Part shown: one piece after another, positions 1 through 11,392 of the stretch
Position numbering within the stretch: position 1 is the first letter of the stretch
Layout: each line of letters starts with the position of its first letter
Program-made: the position numbers and the translations under genes
Source: Rhizophlyctis rosea
Lineage: Eukaryota > Chytridiomycota > Chytridiomycetes > Rhizophlyctidales > Rhizophlyctidaceae
NCBI GenBank assembly: GCA_027596075.1
Contig: JADGJC010000001.1
Location: forward strand, 6,796 to 70,795
Reading direction: 5' to 3'
Length of the DNA: 64,000 bases
Notes under the pieces: generated by a model
What the model was told of the DNA's origin: nothing
Databases searched by the model: none
Seen by the model: only the letters and a program-made list of their open reading frames with translations

Positions 1-130
1 CCTCCCGCCCCCATCTTCGCCTTCCCTGTGTGGCCCCTGCTGTGTGTGGGTTGGTGGGGGGTGTGTGCTCGCAACCGTCTCTTCGTTGGTGGGGGTGGGC
101 GGGGGGGGGGGGCGCCGGGGGCGCGGGTAA
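1..130. other. G-rich low-complexity window edge
   Basis: Long G runs and GTGGGGG-type stretches resemble the homopolymer sequence around the N gap at 35296. It is probably a poorly resolved assembly edge rather than a functional element. Confidence 0.5.
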
Positions 131-189
131 AGAGTAATTTTTGAAAAGCGCTCCGCAAATTAAACAAAAATTCCTTTTCGTCACACAGG

Positions 190-545
190 GCAATCTCCTA
201 AACACCAACAACCAAGCCATCCAAACAACGAAAGTCAACGCCACCATCGGTCGTGGGCCCATAACCATCAAGAAGAAATCCACCACCGTCTTCCCCGTCG
301 CGATCCTTGTTATGTACGACATGGATGGCGGCATCACGGACCAGGACTCGCAGATCATTTCCCTTATTTCGAGTGTTTGTGGGAGTGGTGGGGGTAACTT
401 CCAGGTTCAGGTGGAGTTGAAGTTGGATTTGCATATTTTGAGGGATTGGCAGATTACGTTGCCGAAGCAGACGGTTAGTTTTGCGTGTCCGCAGGAGTTG
501 AAGACGTTGGTGGGGACGTTGGGGGCGGCGGGGTTGGTTGGATGA
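190..545 (+). CDS. Terminal exon of an unknown protein
   Basis: Only the 3' end of a gene is visible. An open frame runs to a TGA at 543-545. A plausible splice acceptor (…cacacag) lies near 189, and no ATG opens the frame upstream. The readable protein of about 118 residues has alternating hydrophobic strands and ends in a Gly/Ala/Leu tail. That pattern loosely recalls the C-terminal beta domain of LEA2-like membrane-linked proteins, but I see no diagnostic motif and give no function. The 5' exons would fall in the G-rich sequence at 1-130 or outside the window. That sequence looks like poor-quality assembly and hides the upstream part. Confidence 0.45.
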
Positions 546-1889
546 GACCATGGTTAGTGTGTGGGGGGCGGTATGTGGAAATTCCCGCGAGGGCCGTTTT
601 GGTCGGTTATGAGGGGGAAACGTCCACGCCCCGCCCGTGCCCGGCGTGTAAATGTTTGGCATTTTTCATAGCTTTGATTATCTGTTGTATGTATGTATAT
701 AAATCATCACTAAATGAACCTGGCTTGGCCCTCGTTTCCACGCCATCGGGGCTTCCTCTAGCCAGCGCTATGTCGCAAACCACGCAATGAAGGTTTGAGA
801 TATCAGAAGAAAGTGTCATAAGCGGGTGTCTCGTGGCTTTACTTTCCGGGATAGCCATCTCGTATCCGAACCCTGCCTGGTGTCAAATTTCATAGGGAGA
901 GATGGTGGGGGACTTTTATAACTTTTCAGGGAGGCCTTCTCTGCTACCAGAGTGTCTCTGAAATAAAAAAAAAATGAATCAGTGCAATCACCCAATCATG
1001 ATGGTGTATCGCACAGCTTTGTGTTCACACGCGAGAGCCCACCTGATGCTACATGGAGAGCAAGGTAGAAACAACTTTATCATAGTATGGTTGATGATAT
1101 GTCGGTAGGTGGTTGCTTCAAGTGGGCAGGCGAGAACGGCCCGGCACGCATTGGTGCAATAAGAGAAAGCGGCCGCATTGCAACATGGTAGGTTGCGATA
1201 AAGTTGGACCTTCTATCTCAGTCAGGAGTGTCGTCTGAGGCTTGTGAATACGATCGCTGTCAGCAATAGTTGATCCGTCGTTTCTGATATTCCGAACGGC
1301 TCAAGCACCTTGATAGTGTTCTTGGACGTTACTCAAGGCGGAAAGAATCATCATGAGGTGATGAATGAACAGGTGTTCAAGTTGGCGGCACTAGTTGTCA
1401 GTGTTGGTCTACTAAGAAGTTAGCGCTCGTCTAAAATCGTAGGGAGAAGGTACAAAGGGTAGATATGAGGGGCTTTCGCAATCGATCTGGTCCAAGGATT
1501 GCACTGATTGCGCCATAGACGCACAAGCGAAACGACTTCAAATGGTCACAGAAACCCTCCAGCAAAATCTTCAATGATGGAGGAATCGTACTGATTAAGT
1601 ATCTAGCTAAAAGAACACCACATAGAAATCGCAACCAACGGCCCGTTCCAGAACGGGAGGCACTTTCTACCACTGGGCCATTTCTACTACTAAGGCATTA
1701 CAAATACATATCACCTAATATTAATGTTCTTGGTATCCCATATCGCAAAGTATGTGCGCCCTACATTACGTCAACCCTAGTTCATACGTGTCTTCTAGGA
1801 TGTCTTCCCTTCCCGCATCGTTCTCGCCATAGATGCCCGTCGAGGCCTACCACCATATCGCTTCCTCCCACACAAGATCTCGTCCACAC
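546..1889. other. Intergenic, no gene seen
   Basis: About 1.3 kb between the terminal exon and the 3' end of the minus-strand membrane gene. Open frames here are short, lack homology-like composition and overlap in several frames. A poly-A run near 966-974 is the only simple feature. I found no RNA gene. Confidence 0.5.
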
Positions 1890-3733
1890 CTACATCCATT
1901 GCCCATACAAGACCAAGTGCGCAACACTCGCCGCCAACACCACATGATCCGGATGCAACAAACTCTTCTCATGCCTCCCCTGCATCCGCACCTCACAGTA
2001 CAACCCCATCGCGATCAACACCAAGTCACTAGCTCCATTCCCAACCGCCCACGGGATAATGCCCGTCACTTCCAACACCCATAACGCTATTGCTACTAGA
2101 CTTCCAAACATCAACACAATGGAGGATTTCCGAAGTTGGCGGGGGAGCATGGTGAGGATGTTGACTGCGACGACGAAGACAGCGGTGGAGATTGTAAGTT
2201 GGAAGCGGGAGGTGCCTTTGAGGAGACCGGCGGAGGAGGCGTCGCCGAGACCGGGTGCTACCGCGAGGGAGTTGAGGGAGAGTTGGGTGGCGCGGAGGAT
2301 TATGCAGAGGAGGAGGGCGATGATCGCGGTATAGGGGATCCAGCGTCGAAATCGGGCAGGTCGCAAAGTCAGGAACCAGGCATCTCGAACATCAGACAGG
2401 ATTGCCATCTCTGAGGATTCGAGGAAGAGGCTAGGATCCTTCCCAGTTCCTTGTCGATTTGCGATGCGGGAACCAATTGTGTGGCGGGTGATGTAGGCTA
2501 AGAGCATGATGCTGGTGCTGGTGGCGTAGGTTAGGGCGACGCAGGCACCTATTTCGGCAACGATCCCAAGACGAACGCGCTTGTCTGCATGTCCTCGGTA
2601 CACGCGATCTCCTTGGTACATGGGCCCCTCGTCAACTTGCAGTAAGGTGTGTTCGGTGGAAGTAGCGGCGTCGTGGTGCATGAAAGTGCCAAACATACTC
2701 CAACAGGCGTGTCGATCTTTGCCGCAGACGATAATGACTTTGCCCTCAAGTGCGGAAGAGAACAGCCCGATGACGTAGACCTTCGAAGCGACATACCAAA
2801 TGAGTTCGCATTGAGCTTCTTCAGAAGCGTAGGAGCCCCCCCTTTCGAAATTTGCCAACTCCAGTCTCACACCCAACTTCCGGAACATCTTGGGCCAACG
2901 AGTGCGGATCCACCGATATTGCCGAGGGTCGAGAGTTTCTTGATTTATGTGTTCCAAAACCGTGTTGACCGAATCCACATCCCATGCAATTTCATCTTTC
3001 AGCTCCGGATCTCTGCCCCTCACCTCCATGTCTGCAATAAGTACTCCCATTGCTCTAGCAACTTGATGACGAACCTCCCCCCATGTCTTGCCGTCAGACG
3101 CCAGCCAATCTCTCACCGTTATTCCACAAAACCGGCTGACTGAACCCCACAAGGCCGCAATTCAACGCAATCTCTGCAATGCAGTACAGCTTGATTTGAC
3201 TGCGGCGAATCTCCCACTTCAATGACCCCAAATCCGAAACCTGTCATTGGATCCCTGTTGTGCATCGGTTCGGAGCAGTTCTCCCAAGTAAGCCTTACAC
3301 AACCGCCGTCACAACTGAGTGCCCATCCATTGTGATCCGACTTGATGTCCACCACCAACATCTCTTTAACTTCGACCATAGATTGGGTGGTTTTCGCCTC
3401 AGGCAGTTGCTGCGGCGGTGAATTTGTTGCAGTTGAATGCTCGAGCACAGAGGGTAGGACCGATGGCAGCTCCAACAGTTGGGCATCCAACAGCATATCA
3501 AACGGGAATGTTCCATCTCGAAGGAGGTCACGGGTGCCAATAATGGAAATGGTCTTTCCATCAGCACGTTTGACCTTCCTACCAAACAAGGCAGCAATAT
3601 CAGCCCAAGTATGTTCGGAGGTGCCGCCAGCGTCCAGATCGAGCTTTGGGAAAATGGCAAGGAGGGTGGAGATGATGGGGAAGGCGGATGGGATGGCGGT
3701 GGAGCCGATGAGGGTGGTGTCAAATCCTCCCAT
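1890..3733 (-). CDS. Multi-pass membrane protein of unknown function
   Basis: Two overlapping minus-strand frames join through one intron. Exon 1 is 3241-3733, the intron 3140-3240 (101 nt, gt…ttcag) and exon 2 1890-3139. The join is phase 1 and gives 580 residues, so no frameshift is needed. The N-terminal third is soluble with a hydrophobic stretch near residues 10-30. A middle part is rich in Trp and charged residues. The C-terminal half holds about four membrane helices (around residues 360-390, 425-450, 480-500 and 510-535) and ends close to the last helix. I recognise no family. The start ATG at 3731-3733 opens the longest frame. Confidence 0.7.
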
Positions 3734-4371
3734 TTTGCTGACAAGATAGCCACTCGGTATGAGGTGGTTCAGAGGAGTAGTTATTAGCGGCGGCTGCAGG
3801 TATGGGTTGATATGGTGACAAAGATAGGCTGGTTCAGACGGGAAAAAGACAATCTGTCAACCGACGTTGTTAGCAAAGAAGAAAAGAAGAGAAAAACAGG
3901 TTCAGAACGCTCACATCACAATCAAAGGTGATGCTGCCTCAAAAAGCAGCTAAGAATTAAAAAATTCACGACAAAAACCGTAGGATGAGATCAAATGCCC
4001 CTTCGTGTGAACCAGCACGCTTACTTATATAGACCTGTTGACAGACGCATCCCAAATGTGGTGTTCCCTTCGCTCAGGGGTGGCAGGCAGCAAGCCTGTG
4101 AAGGAGCTGCTCTCTGCAGTGTCCGCTCCACACCGCTCCGGAATTTTGGAACTGTTGTTCGGAGATTGACCCTCCGTGGCTCAGACCGTAAAAACCACAA
4201 CTTGCAAGTCTTCACGCCAGGAGAGAGTGGAGGGACCTGCTTTAACGCGGTCTTTTCCTTGCTTGCAATTGCAAGTTGTAAAGCCAATCGACTAGATCTC
4301 GCTAGCTCTTGCAGTCAAAAGCTTTCCTGTTTACCCAAAAACAAGCCACAAAGAAAGTGTGTTCTATATTT
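3734..4371. other. Intergenic region with minus-strand promoter candidate
   Basis: Upstream region of the membrane gene and downstream region of the glucosidase II beta gene. On the minus strand a TATATAAG-like box lies at 4024-4031, about 290 bases before the ATG at 3733. Plus-strand frames here have no convincing protein character. Confidence 0.4.
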
Positions 4372-6296
4372 TTACAACTCATCATGCATACCACCCGTGC
4401 CCTTCTCAGACTCCGCCTTCTGAGCCTTAGCCTTCTCCTTCAACACCGCAACATCGCACGCGGCAGGAGTCTTCAACCGCATTGCGTACTCGCACTTGTT
4501 AGGTTCCGACACGGAAAGCACTTCCTCCTCCACCCCGCATTCCAAAGTCACCGTCAGGGACCGCGCAGGGCCGTTCCAGCAATGTGTCCCGCCCGTGAAC
4601 TTGATTTCGGAATATTTGTTGGGACTACCAGACCATCCTTCCCAGTTGCTGGTGTGGATCGTGTTCGATCAGTACGGGTCTTCCAAGCGGCTGGTTTTTC
4701 CGGATGTCTCAACTCACCCAAGATGTGTAGCCAATTGTGACGCTTTTGACTTTTGGTGCGCTGCTCCGTAGAAGCACATCTCATACGTGTATCTGTCAAG
4801 GGTATCAGCCTTTATCTTTCCCAAAGTTACGCAAAAGCAACAAGGGGCATACTCCGTCGCATCTCCAGAGAAGCATCTCCCATCCAAAGGTTCAAACTCA
4901 TCGTCTGGTCCATAATCCCGCGTCACCTTCTTCTTCACTTCCTCCAACTTGTTCTCCAAATCCCGCTTCTCATCGTCAATCTTCTGGAACTTTGTCTGAA
5001 GTTCGTTTACCCCTAATGTGAACAAAAGGATACCGTCAGTGGGGACCGTCTCCCGACGATGAACATGTTATGACTCGAAAAGTACGCACTCTCTATACGA
5101 ACCTTGATGTTAGATCTACAAAACGTATGCATCACAATGAATAGTTCATACCTGTAACAGCGGTGAGATCATGCTCCGAAACAGGCGCAGCAGGCCTCTC
5201 CTGCTCCTTTAGAATTTCCTCATAAGTGCTTACGACCTTTGCGACGGCATCATCTTTACAAGATGAGGATTTAAGCAATGATACGCTTTCCAGCATCCGC
5301 TCTAGCCACCCGCGGACGCCAGAGGAGTGTCTCTCACATGTTTCGCTGTCGGCAGTGGCGAGTTCGGCGTCTTGGAGTTCTTGTTGAAGTTTTTCGGCTT
5401 CTTCTTTTTGAGCTGGGAGAAGGGGAATGTGTCAGAGTTTTGAGGGCTCAGTGTAAAAAAAGGGTGGTTGATGTCCCAACCTTTTAGGGACTCGTGATTG
5501 GATTTCAGACTCTCAATTTCCGTCTCCAGTCGCCTTATTTCCCCTTCCCTATGCATTTTTGCCTGTTCAGCGAGAGCGATGTACTCCTGCTTCTTGCGAG
5601 CACCCTAGCGGCACCAAAAATGAGGTGTCATTGGTTTGTTTACTTCCACCCATTTGAGTCATTGCATTGTCACCTGGCGCCTAATTTTCAATGCCTCGTC
5701 CCGCTGCTTTCGGTGTTCTGCCCCTACTGTCTCGCACACATCAGCACATTTGATTTTCCCATCATACTCGTCGGTTCCGTCGCAGCACTCGGGATCTGAT
5801 TAACTGATTGACACATGTGCCGCACTCACGAGCTTTGTGCACAAGCGTTCTTACCGCAGATTCCGTCGTTAACGCGCGAGCTCAAAATAAACGATGACTC
5901 ATGACCGTCGTTAGCACAATGAAATTTACCGTTTGGACAGGCCGCCGTCCCTGTCAACGAAAGGTTAACCGATCAGCAAGGTGTGATGCTAAAGCATTGT
6001 GACTGACCAGGCTCGTCGCTTCCATCATCACAATCGCAGTAGTCATCGTTGACAGCAGCGCTAGGAATTTCCTTTGAGCCGTTCAAACAGCGAAACTTCC
6101 CGTTCTTCGGCTCGTACAGGTGCAGGTCTGGTTGCCAGAAAGGAAGCGTGAGAATGCGGGTCAGCCCGAGAAGTAGAGCAGCACAGCTCGTCATACCATG
6201 TTGACCCACGCCTCTTACGGAGACGGCTGCCTCGCCCGGCTGCACTCGCGCCGAGCCTAAAAGAAAAAGCGAGAGTATGGTCAAGTGAGCACGCAT
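4372..6296 (-). CDS. Glucosidase II beta subunit (PRKCSH/GTB1 type)
   Basis: This is the regulatory subunit of ER glucosidase II, which trims glucose from N-glycans. Its MRH domain binds mannose and it retains the catalytic alpha subunit in the ER. The gene has about eight exons. The ATG at 6294-6296 starts a signal peptide ([16 protein letters not shown]). Intron 1 is 6128-6196, then come two LDLa-type Cys-rich repeats with [15 protein letters not shown] and RVNDGICD. A long Glu/Lys coiled coil follows, then the C-terminal MRH domain ([11 protein letters not shown] … [12 protein letters not shown]). The protein ends in HDEL followed by TAA, an ER-retrieval signal. Length, domain order and ends all fit the family. 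The gene is divergent from the Byr4-like gene upstream. Confidence 0.95.
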
Positions 6297-6936
6297 CGCT
6301 CAGATCTATTAGTATGGTTCTATAGAGCAGCTGCGAACAAGATGGGGAGGCCAGGGGAGGTAAGATTTCGTCATGGGCATTGGGTGGAGGGAGAGTTGGA
6401 TGGCGCAAGTGTGTGGTGCATGTGGCGTGCACCAATTTGCACCACTTCATCACGACTACTGCGCCGCATACTTGACTGTCTTTGGACCCTCAAAAAGCTG
6501 TTGCTACTCCTTTTACGTTTGACATCTTACTTGACAGTTGTTTCCATTTCCTATTCATCAAAGTACAAAAAGGGTAGGGGAATTCTGTCAAAACTTACAT
6601 GCTGACCATGTGGCACCCACTCATCCATTGTCTCTGTTATGAACATCCTCCAACCAAGGCCCCATACATAAAACGCGTGATCACTGAACCCTGTCCTCTC
6701 CCCTCCATCTCATCGCCAGTCCCGACATTCCCAACTGACAACCCACGCGACACCATACAAACCCTTCAAATATGCTCAGGGCTGGAGAAGGGCTATTGAC
6801 AGCAATAGGACCATCTGATCCTGCATATTCAACACCAGACAGCACCACTCTTCGCGCCCAGGACATAACTTTCTGGGCTCAAAAATGCGCAATTCCCGCC
6901 ACGCTGGCAGCAGCTTCGAGCACGGGAGATACCCAA
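6297..6936. other. Divergent promoter region
   Basis: Shared upstream region of the glucosidase II beta gene (minus) and the Byr4/Bfa1-like gene (plus). An in-frame ATG at 6772 could extend the plus gene by 55 residues. Otherwise no gene is visible. Confidence 0.5.
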
Positions 6937-9379
6937 ATGGCTGATGATGATAACTGGGACGATTTGGAGATACCAGATGACGGTTTGGGGCACGATGTAA
7001 CGGTGGATCACGAAGAGGTCATGGATATCGACGATCTGGATGACTTTAGAGATGATGGGGAACAGTTTAGTGCTTCATCGTCGGGTCAAGGAGAGCCATC
7101 AGGATTTGGAAATAGTGAGAAGGATTATTCGTTAATGGATCTTGCTGATTTTGGAGACGACATGGATACCGATCACATACGGGTTTTAGACAGTCACCAC
7201 ACAATTGGGTTCGAAAGTCAAGGGCTGGTACATAATGGGGTGGACAACAAGTCTCATATGCAACAATGGAAAGATGTCGCAGACTTCCTAAGTGACAGAA
7301 CAGAGACGATCGCGGACTGTAGTGTAGATCCTGAACATGTTGGGGAAGCGGCTGGGGTAGTACAAAATCTTTCCAAACCGACCGCATTAGCAGTCGTAGC
7401 ACCGGTGGAAGAGTTCGATGATGACTTCGACATACCAGCAGATCAGACGGTTCTGAGTCTCTCGAAGCCATCCAGCCAAAGAGCAGACGACTCCCGTCAT
7501 GTTGGAACTACGGAGTCTGATTTAGCAAGCGACTGGGGCGACACGATGGACTCTGAACCGCGGGGCGGACTAGCTGGGCGACGGTTCATGGCGAGTCCCA
7601 CGCCCAGCTCCAACGCCAGCGTCATTGCGTCGGAAAGTGAGGACGAAACATTCGACGACATCGAATTCCCTGCCGCTATGGAAACATTGCGATTTCAGAC
7701 CAAGCAGCTGTTCAACACCAATACGAACCCAGTCTTCGAGGAGGATGAGAAGGAGGACCCGCTACAAGGCCTCGAAATTCCCGAAGCAGCATTCAACACC
7801 GTATCCGATGGCGGTGCAACAAATGTATCACCTGTTCTTCAGCTCAAAATCACTCCATCAGCCGCATCATCTCCATCCCGCATCCCTCGTCGCGTTACCT
7901 CCCTACCTCCCACCTCCACATCCCATTCACCTTACGCCGAACATCAAACGGTAAAATCACACCAACGAGCAGACTCATACCGATCCACAAACCGAATCGT
8001 ATCCACTTCCAACGCCCTCGTCTCTTCCGTCAGCCACCTCCAACGGCTGAGCACACAGCTCATCCAAAGTCGTTCATCGGGGAAAGATGGATCAGACGGA
8101 CCTGCGAAGCTCATACGAAGACCGAAAGGCGGGCGGACGTTTGGTGATGGGACGGAGCTGGATGGCTTTGATGATCTTCCGGTAAATGCTGCTGCTGAAC
8201 AGATCAAGTCGCCGTCAAGACAGGGTGTGGGGAGTAGGTCGCCGCTCAAGCCGACAACGCCGACAAGAACTTCACCTATCAAGGCTGCCAATATGTCGTA
8301 TGAAGATTTGAGCAGGAAGAGAATGCCATTGCGGACGCATGGGGTGGATGCAGCTAAAGGAGGTGTGTGCTGGCGATTTTGATTGCTGTTTTGCTTCGGG
8401 TGATCCAACCCTTTGCAGTACATTGGGATGAAGGAGAGAATCGAAGACCGCACGCGTCGGCGTCGAATCTGTTTCGAGGTCCTATCAATCATCCAGATAA
8501 GCGCTCGGCCGGGAGCAGGAAGGTTGGTAAATACCACAAATTTTGTTTTCTTGCATGGTCTCTCGCAGAACCTTACCTCTCCACTATACACAGAAAAAAC
8601 CACAAAAGAAACCGACTCTTATCAGGAACCTGAATGCACGGGACATCGTCAAAGGTAAAGTATTCATCCCTTCCCCCGCTCGCGTTCTCCCTTTGCCCAC
8701 ATGAATCTGACCAATAATTTACCCCAATATCACAGTCGTAGGCTCAATGGTCTACAACCCCACCCTCCAAAAATGGGAAGGAAACGAAGAAGCCCTCCTG
8801 GACTTTGACCGCGCAACGCCTGCCCGCCCGGCGCTTATCACCAATAAAGGCGGGAGCAAGCTGCCACATACAGTCGGACAGATGGTGTTTGATCCCGTCA
8901 AGATGTGCTGGATTGGGAACGACGAAGACGTGGATGTATTTGCTGGGGTGTTGAGCGAGGAGGAGATGGAAAAGATGAGCGATTTGATTAGTGGTGAGTG
9001 CTTTTTTTCAGTCCAACAGAATAAATATCTCGGGATGTTGAGCAGTCTGGTTGGGGTCTAAAACTCATGCAAATGAACCTCGCTTTGATGAAACCCCAGA
9101 CATAGGCCCACAATCAGACTTTGACCTCTCCAAAAGCGAGAAGGAAGCGATCTACATTTCGGAGTCGGCGCACAAGTTGTATATGGCGAAGTGGTATCCC
9201 AAGGCCGTGACGGATAGTCGGGCTGTGATGAGGGATACGTCTAAGGCGCATCTTTATGAGATTCGATCGGTATGTGGTTTGACCATGGAGTTCTTTTGGT
9301 TGTGCTGCGTTGTTTTTGGTGAGATTTGGCTCATGCCTTTTGTTTGCAGATGACTCAGAAGAGGAAACTTGGGTTGTGA
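6937..9379 (+). CDS. Byr4/Bfa1-like mitotic exit/septation regulator
   Basis: Byr4/Bfa1 proteins form a two-component GAP with Cdc16/Bub2 at the spindle pole and restrain Spg1/Tem1. The N-terminus is strongly acidic (ADDDNWDDLEIPDDG), followed by a long disordered Ser/Pro region. The diagnostic part is C-terminal: LIRNLNARDIVK, then MVYNPTLQKWEGNE and MVFDPVKMCWIGN, matching the paired 'M-V-[YF]-[ND]-P…W' repeats of this family. The last exon reads MTQKRKLGL and stops at 9377-9379. Introns lie near 8358-8418, 8656-8735, 8994-9101 and 9271-9349. I chose the ATG at 6937 because family members have the acidic Trp-containing segment within about ten residues of the start. The ATG at 6772 is in frame and cannot be excluded. 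Confidence 0.8.
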
Positions 9380-10651
9380 ATCTGGGGGCGATGGAATGGT
9401 AGCGATGAAGATAATGTATAAAGTATAATGTGAATGAAATACGTGCTTGCTGGCGAAAGGCTTCTCTTGCAATATGCAGGAATGTGCACGAGCTATTGCA
9501 AACTTAAGGGAAAAGTTGCACCTCGCACCAAATGCACAACCATGAACCCTTTGTTGGCATGGACACCACACGGATTAAGAACATTATGGATCTAGTTTCA
9601 CACCAACAAAGCGACGGTAAACGATGCGCCCTTCCCAAGATGCATCAGTCAAAGAAGTGTGAAAAGCAGGTTTTGGAGAATTTGGGCGCATTGAGCTGGA
9701 AGGCAATCGCTGCATCCTAACCGTATCATACATGCTAGTATCAAAATTGTGGCATATTCTGGGATGGACATGCTTGTTTCTTTGCCAATGGATGGTGGTG
9801 TCGACCATATTTACCGCTGAAGTTGTATTGGTGAACACTAATGAAGGAAAATTAATGGTACTTGCTTGATGCTTGAGTGCAAGACCCCAAAAAATGATGC
9901 TTGGATAAGCTGCTTTTCTCCGTAACATTCCATCAACAAAGTCAACAATTCTATGTTCTGTCACCTCTTGGCATGGTCCGACCGATGAAGATATCTCATT
10001 GGGTAGAAAAAGAAAGGACATGATTGATTGGAAAAGTACTTTATTCGCATTATTTTGTCGACTCGTGAGAAAAAGAGCGTAGGATGATGCAACCTAAGTT
10101 ACACTCCTACACCGCTCATCACGGTGCTCACGGTGGAAACGAAGGGAAGATGAGGTCACGTTCACACGCGCAGATTTGCGACGCGCCCGCTAAGCCACCG
10201 TCCGCAAATTGGCCCGGCTCACTCGGCTTGGGCGAACCTAGAACCTTAGTAACACAACTCAAGTTGCACAAAGTGCTCACAACCAGCGCCCATGTGGACA
10301 GAGAAGGAAGGTGAAGATGGAAGCCACTCTAAGCTGCCGCACATGCGCACATTTCCAACCACGAAAACGAAATCTGCTGAACGGAGGCGTTGGAGGGCGA
10401 GGGTTCCGGCGGAGGGTCAGCTCCCCCATGAAGGATGGAGGAAAGAAGGGAAGAAAGTTCTGACAGCAAAGCAGGCGAGCCTTCTTGATCTGAGCCCATT
10501 ACCATTTCCCTCATATTTGCTTTACATATAGTGAACCAGGTATCCACCGTCAAACCGGTTGCCGTGCGTGCGCCGGGCTCTTTATAGACATCATAGACAT
10601 CATAGACTTCTCCCAACGGAGAAACCCCACTCACAAAACAAACACTCAAAA
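9380..10651. other. Intergenic, mostly empty
   Basis: About 1.3 kb between the Byr4-like and CAP genes. A 145-codon minus frame at 9584-10021 has unconvincing composition. The last 100 bases form the CAP promoter. Confidence 0.5.
10581..10587 (+). promoter_or_regulatory. TATA-like box of the CAP gene
   Basis: TTTATAG lies about 70 bases before the CAP ATG, followed by three close copies of the trinucleotide-phased CATAGA motif. Confidence 0.45.
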
Positions 10652-11392
10652 ATGGTTTCCCTCACCCCCCTCATCTTGGCGGTCTTCGCCATCCTCTCCG
10701 TCATCAGCACTGTCTCGGCCGGCTACACCTCGACGTCCTGGCAATCTCGCATCGTCAGCGCACATAACGCCGCTCGCTCTTTGAAGAAGTTGCCAGCGTT
10801 GAAATGGAGCACCAACCTTGAGAGACTTGCGTGCAAGTGTGCTTCCTCCAACGCTGCTAAGGGCTCGATGAACCACTGTCGTGTTGGAGAGAACATGTAC
10901 TCCTGCAGCAAAAGTGCTTCGCCCCTTACCGCTGGAGCCGGTGCTCTTAGCTCCTGGGTCGCCGAGAAGTCGAGTGAGTTTTTTTGGAATCATGGAATCA
11001 TTGACGTCTACTGAGCTCGATACTTACTACTGCGCCTGTCGTCATTCCATCATTTTAGAGTACAGCGGTCAATCCATCTCCTCCTCCCTATCAGCACTTT
11101 CTAAATTCGGACACTACACTCAGGTGAGGCCTCCCATCATAAATCAGACTCCGAACCTAAACAAAGTTTAACGATCATCTGACCAAAACCATGACATCTA
11201 TAAAAAAAGGTGATGTGGAAGAACACCAAGAGCGTTGGTTGCTGCATGAAGACGGGGAAGACTACCGTTGTCGTTTGCAACTACGAGTAAGTGTTTTCTC
11301 ACACGTCTTTGCGAAGCCGCAAGTGGATATCAACTAACAGTCCTGTGCTCTATAGCCCCCCCGGAAACTACATCGGCCAAAAGCCGTACTAG
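10652..11392 (+). CDS. Secreted CAP/SCP/PR-1 family protein
   Basis: CAP proteins are small secreted proteins, several of which bind sterols or act at the host or environmental interface. Four exons (10652-10973, 11059-11123, 11210-11286, 11356-11392) give 166 residues in frame. A signal peptide ends near the VSA-GYTS junction (residues 1-23). The CAP core follows: IVSAHNAARSLKKLPALKW, the alpha-helical SHN region, HCRVGENMY, the GHYTQ-VMWKNTKSVGC motif (CAP signature 1) and a C-terminal VCNYDPPGNYIGQKPY (signature 2). His and Glu of the CAP cavity are present. The short length fits a single-domain member with no extension. No related gene lies nearby. Confidence 0.95.

Noticed and set aside
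3119..3152. Apparent frameshift between two overlapping minus-strand frames of the membrane gene
   Set aside because: A 101-nt intron (3140-3240) with GT…AG ends and matching phase joins the two frames without any base error.
3995..4423. 142-codon plus frame
   Set aside because: It overlaps the certain 3' end of the glucosidase II beta gene and lacks protein character.
9584..10021. 145-codon minus frame
   Set aside because: No recognisable family, composition or signal, and no splice context; likely chance.
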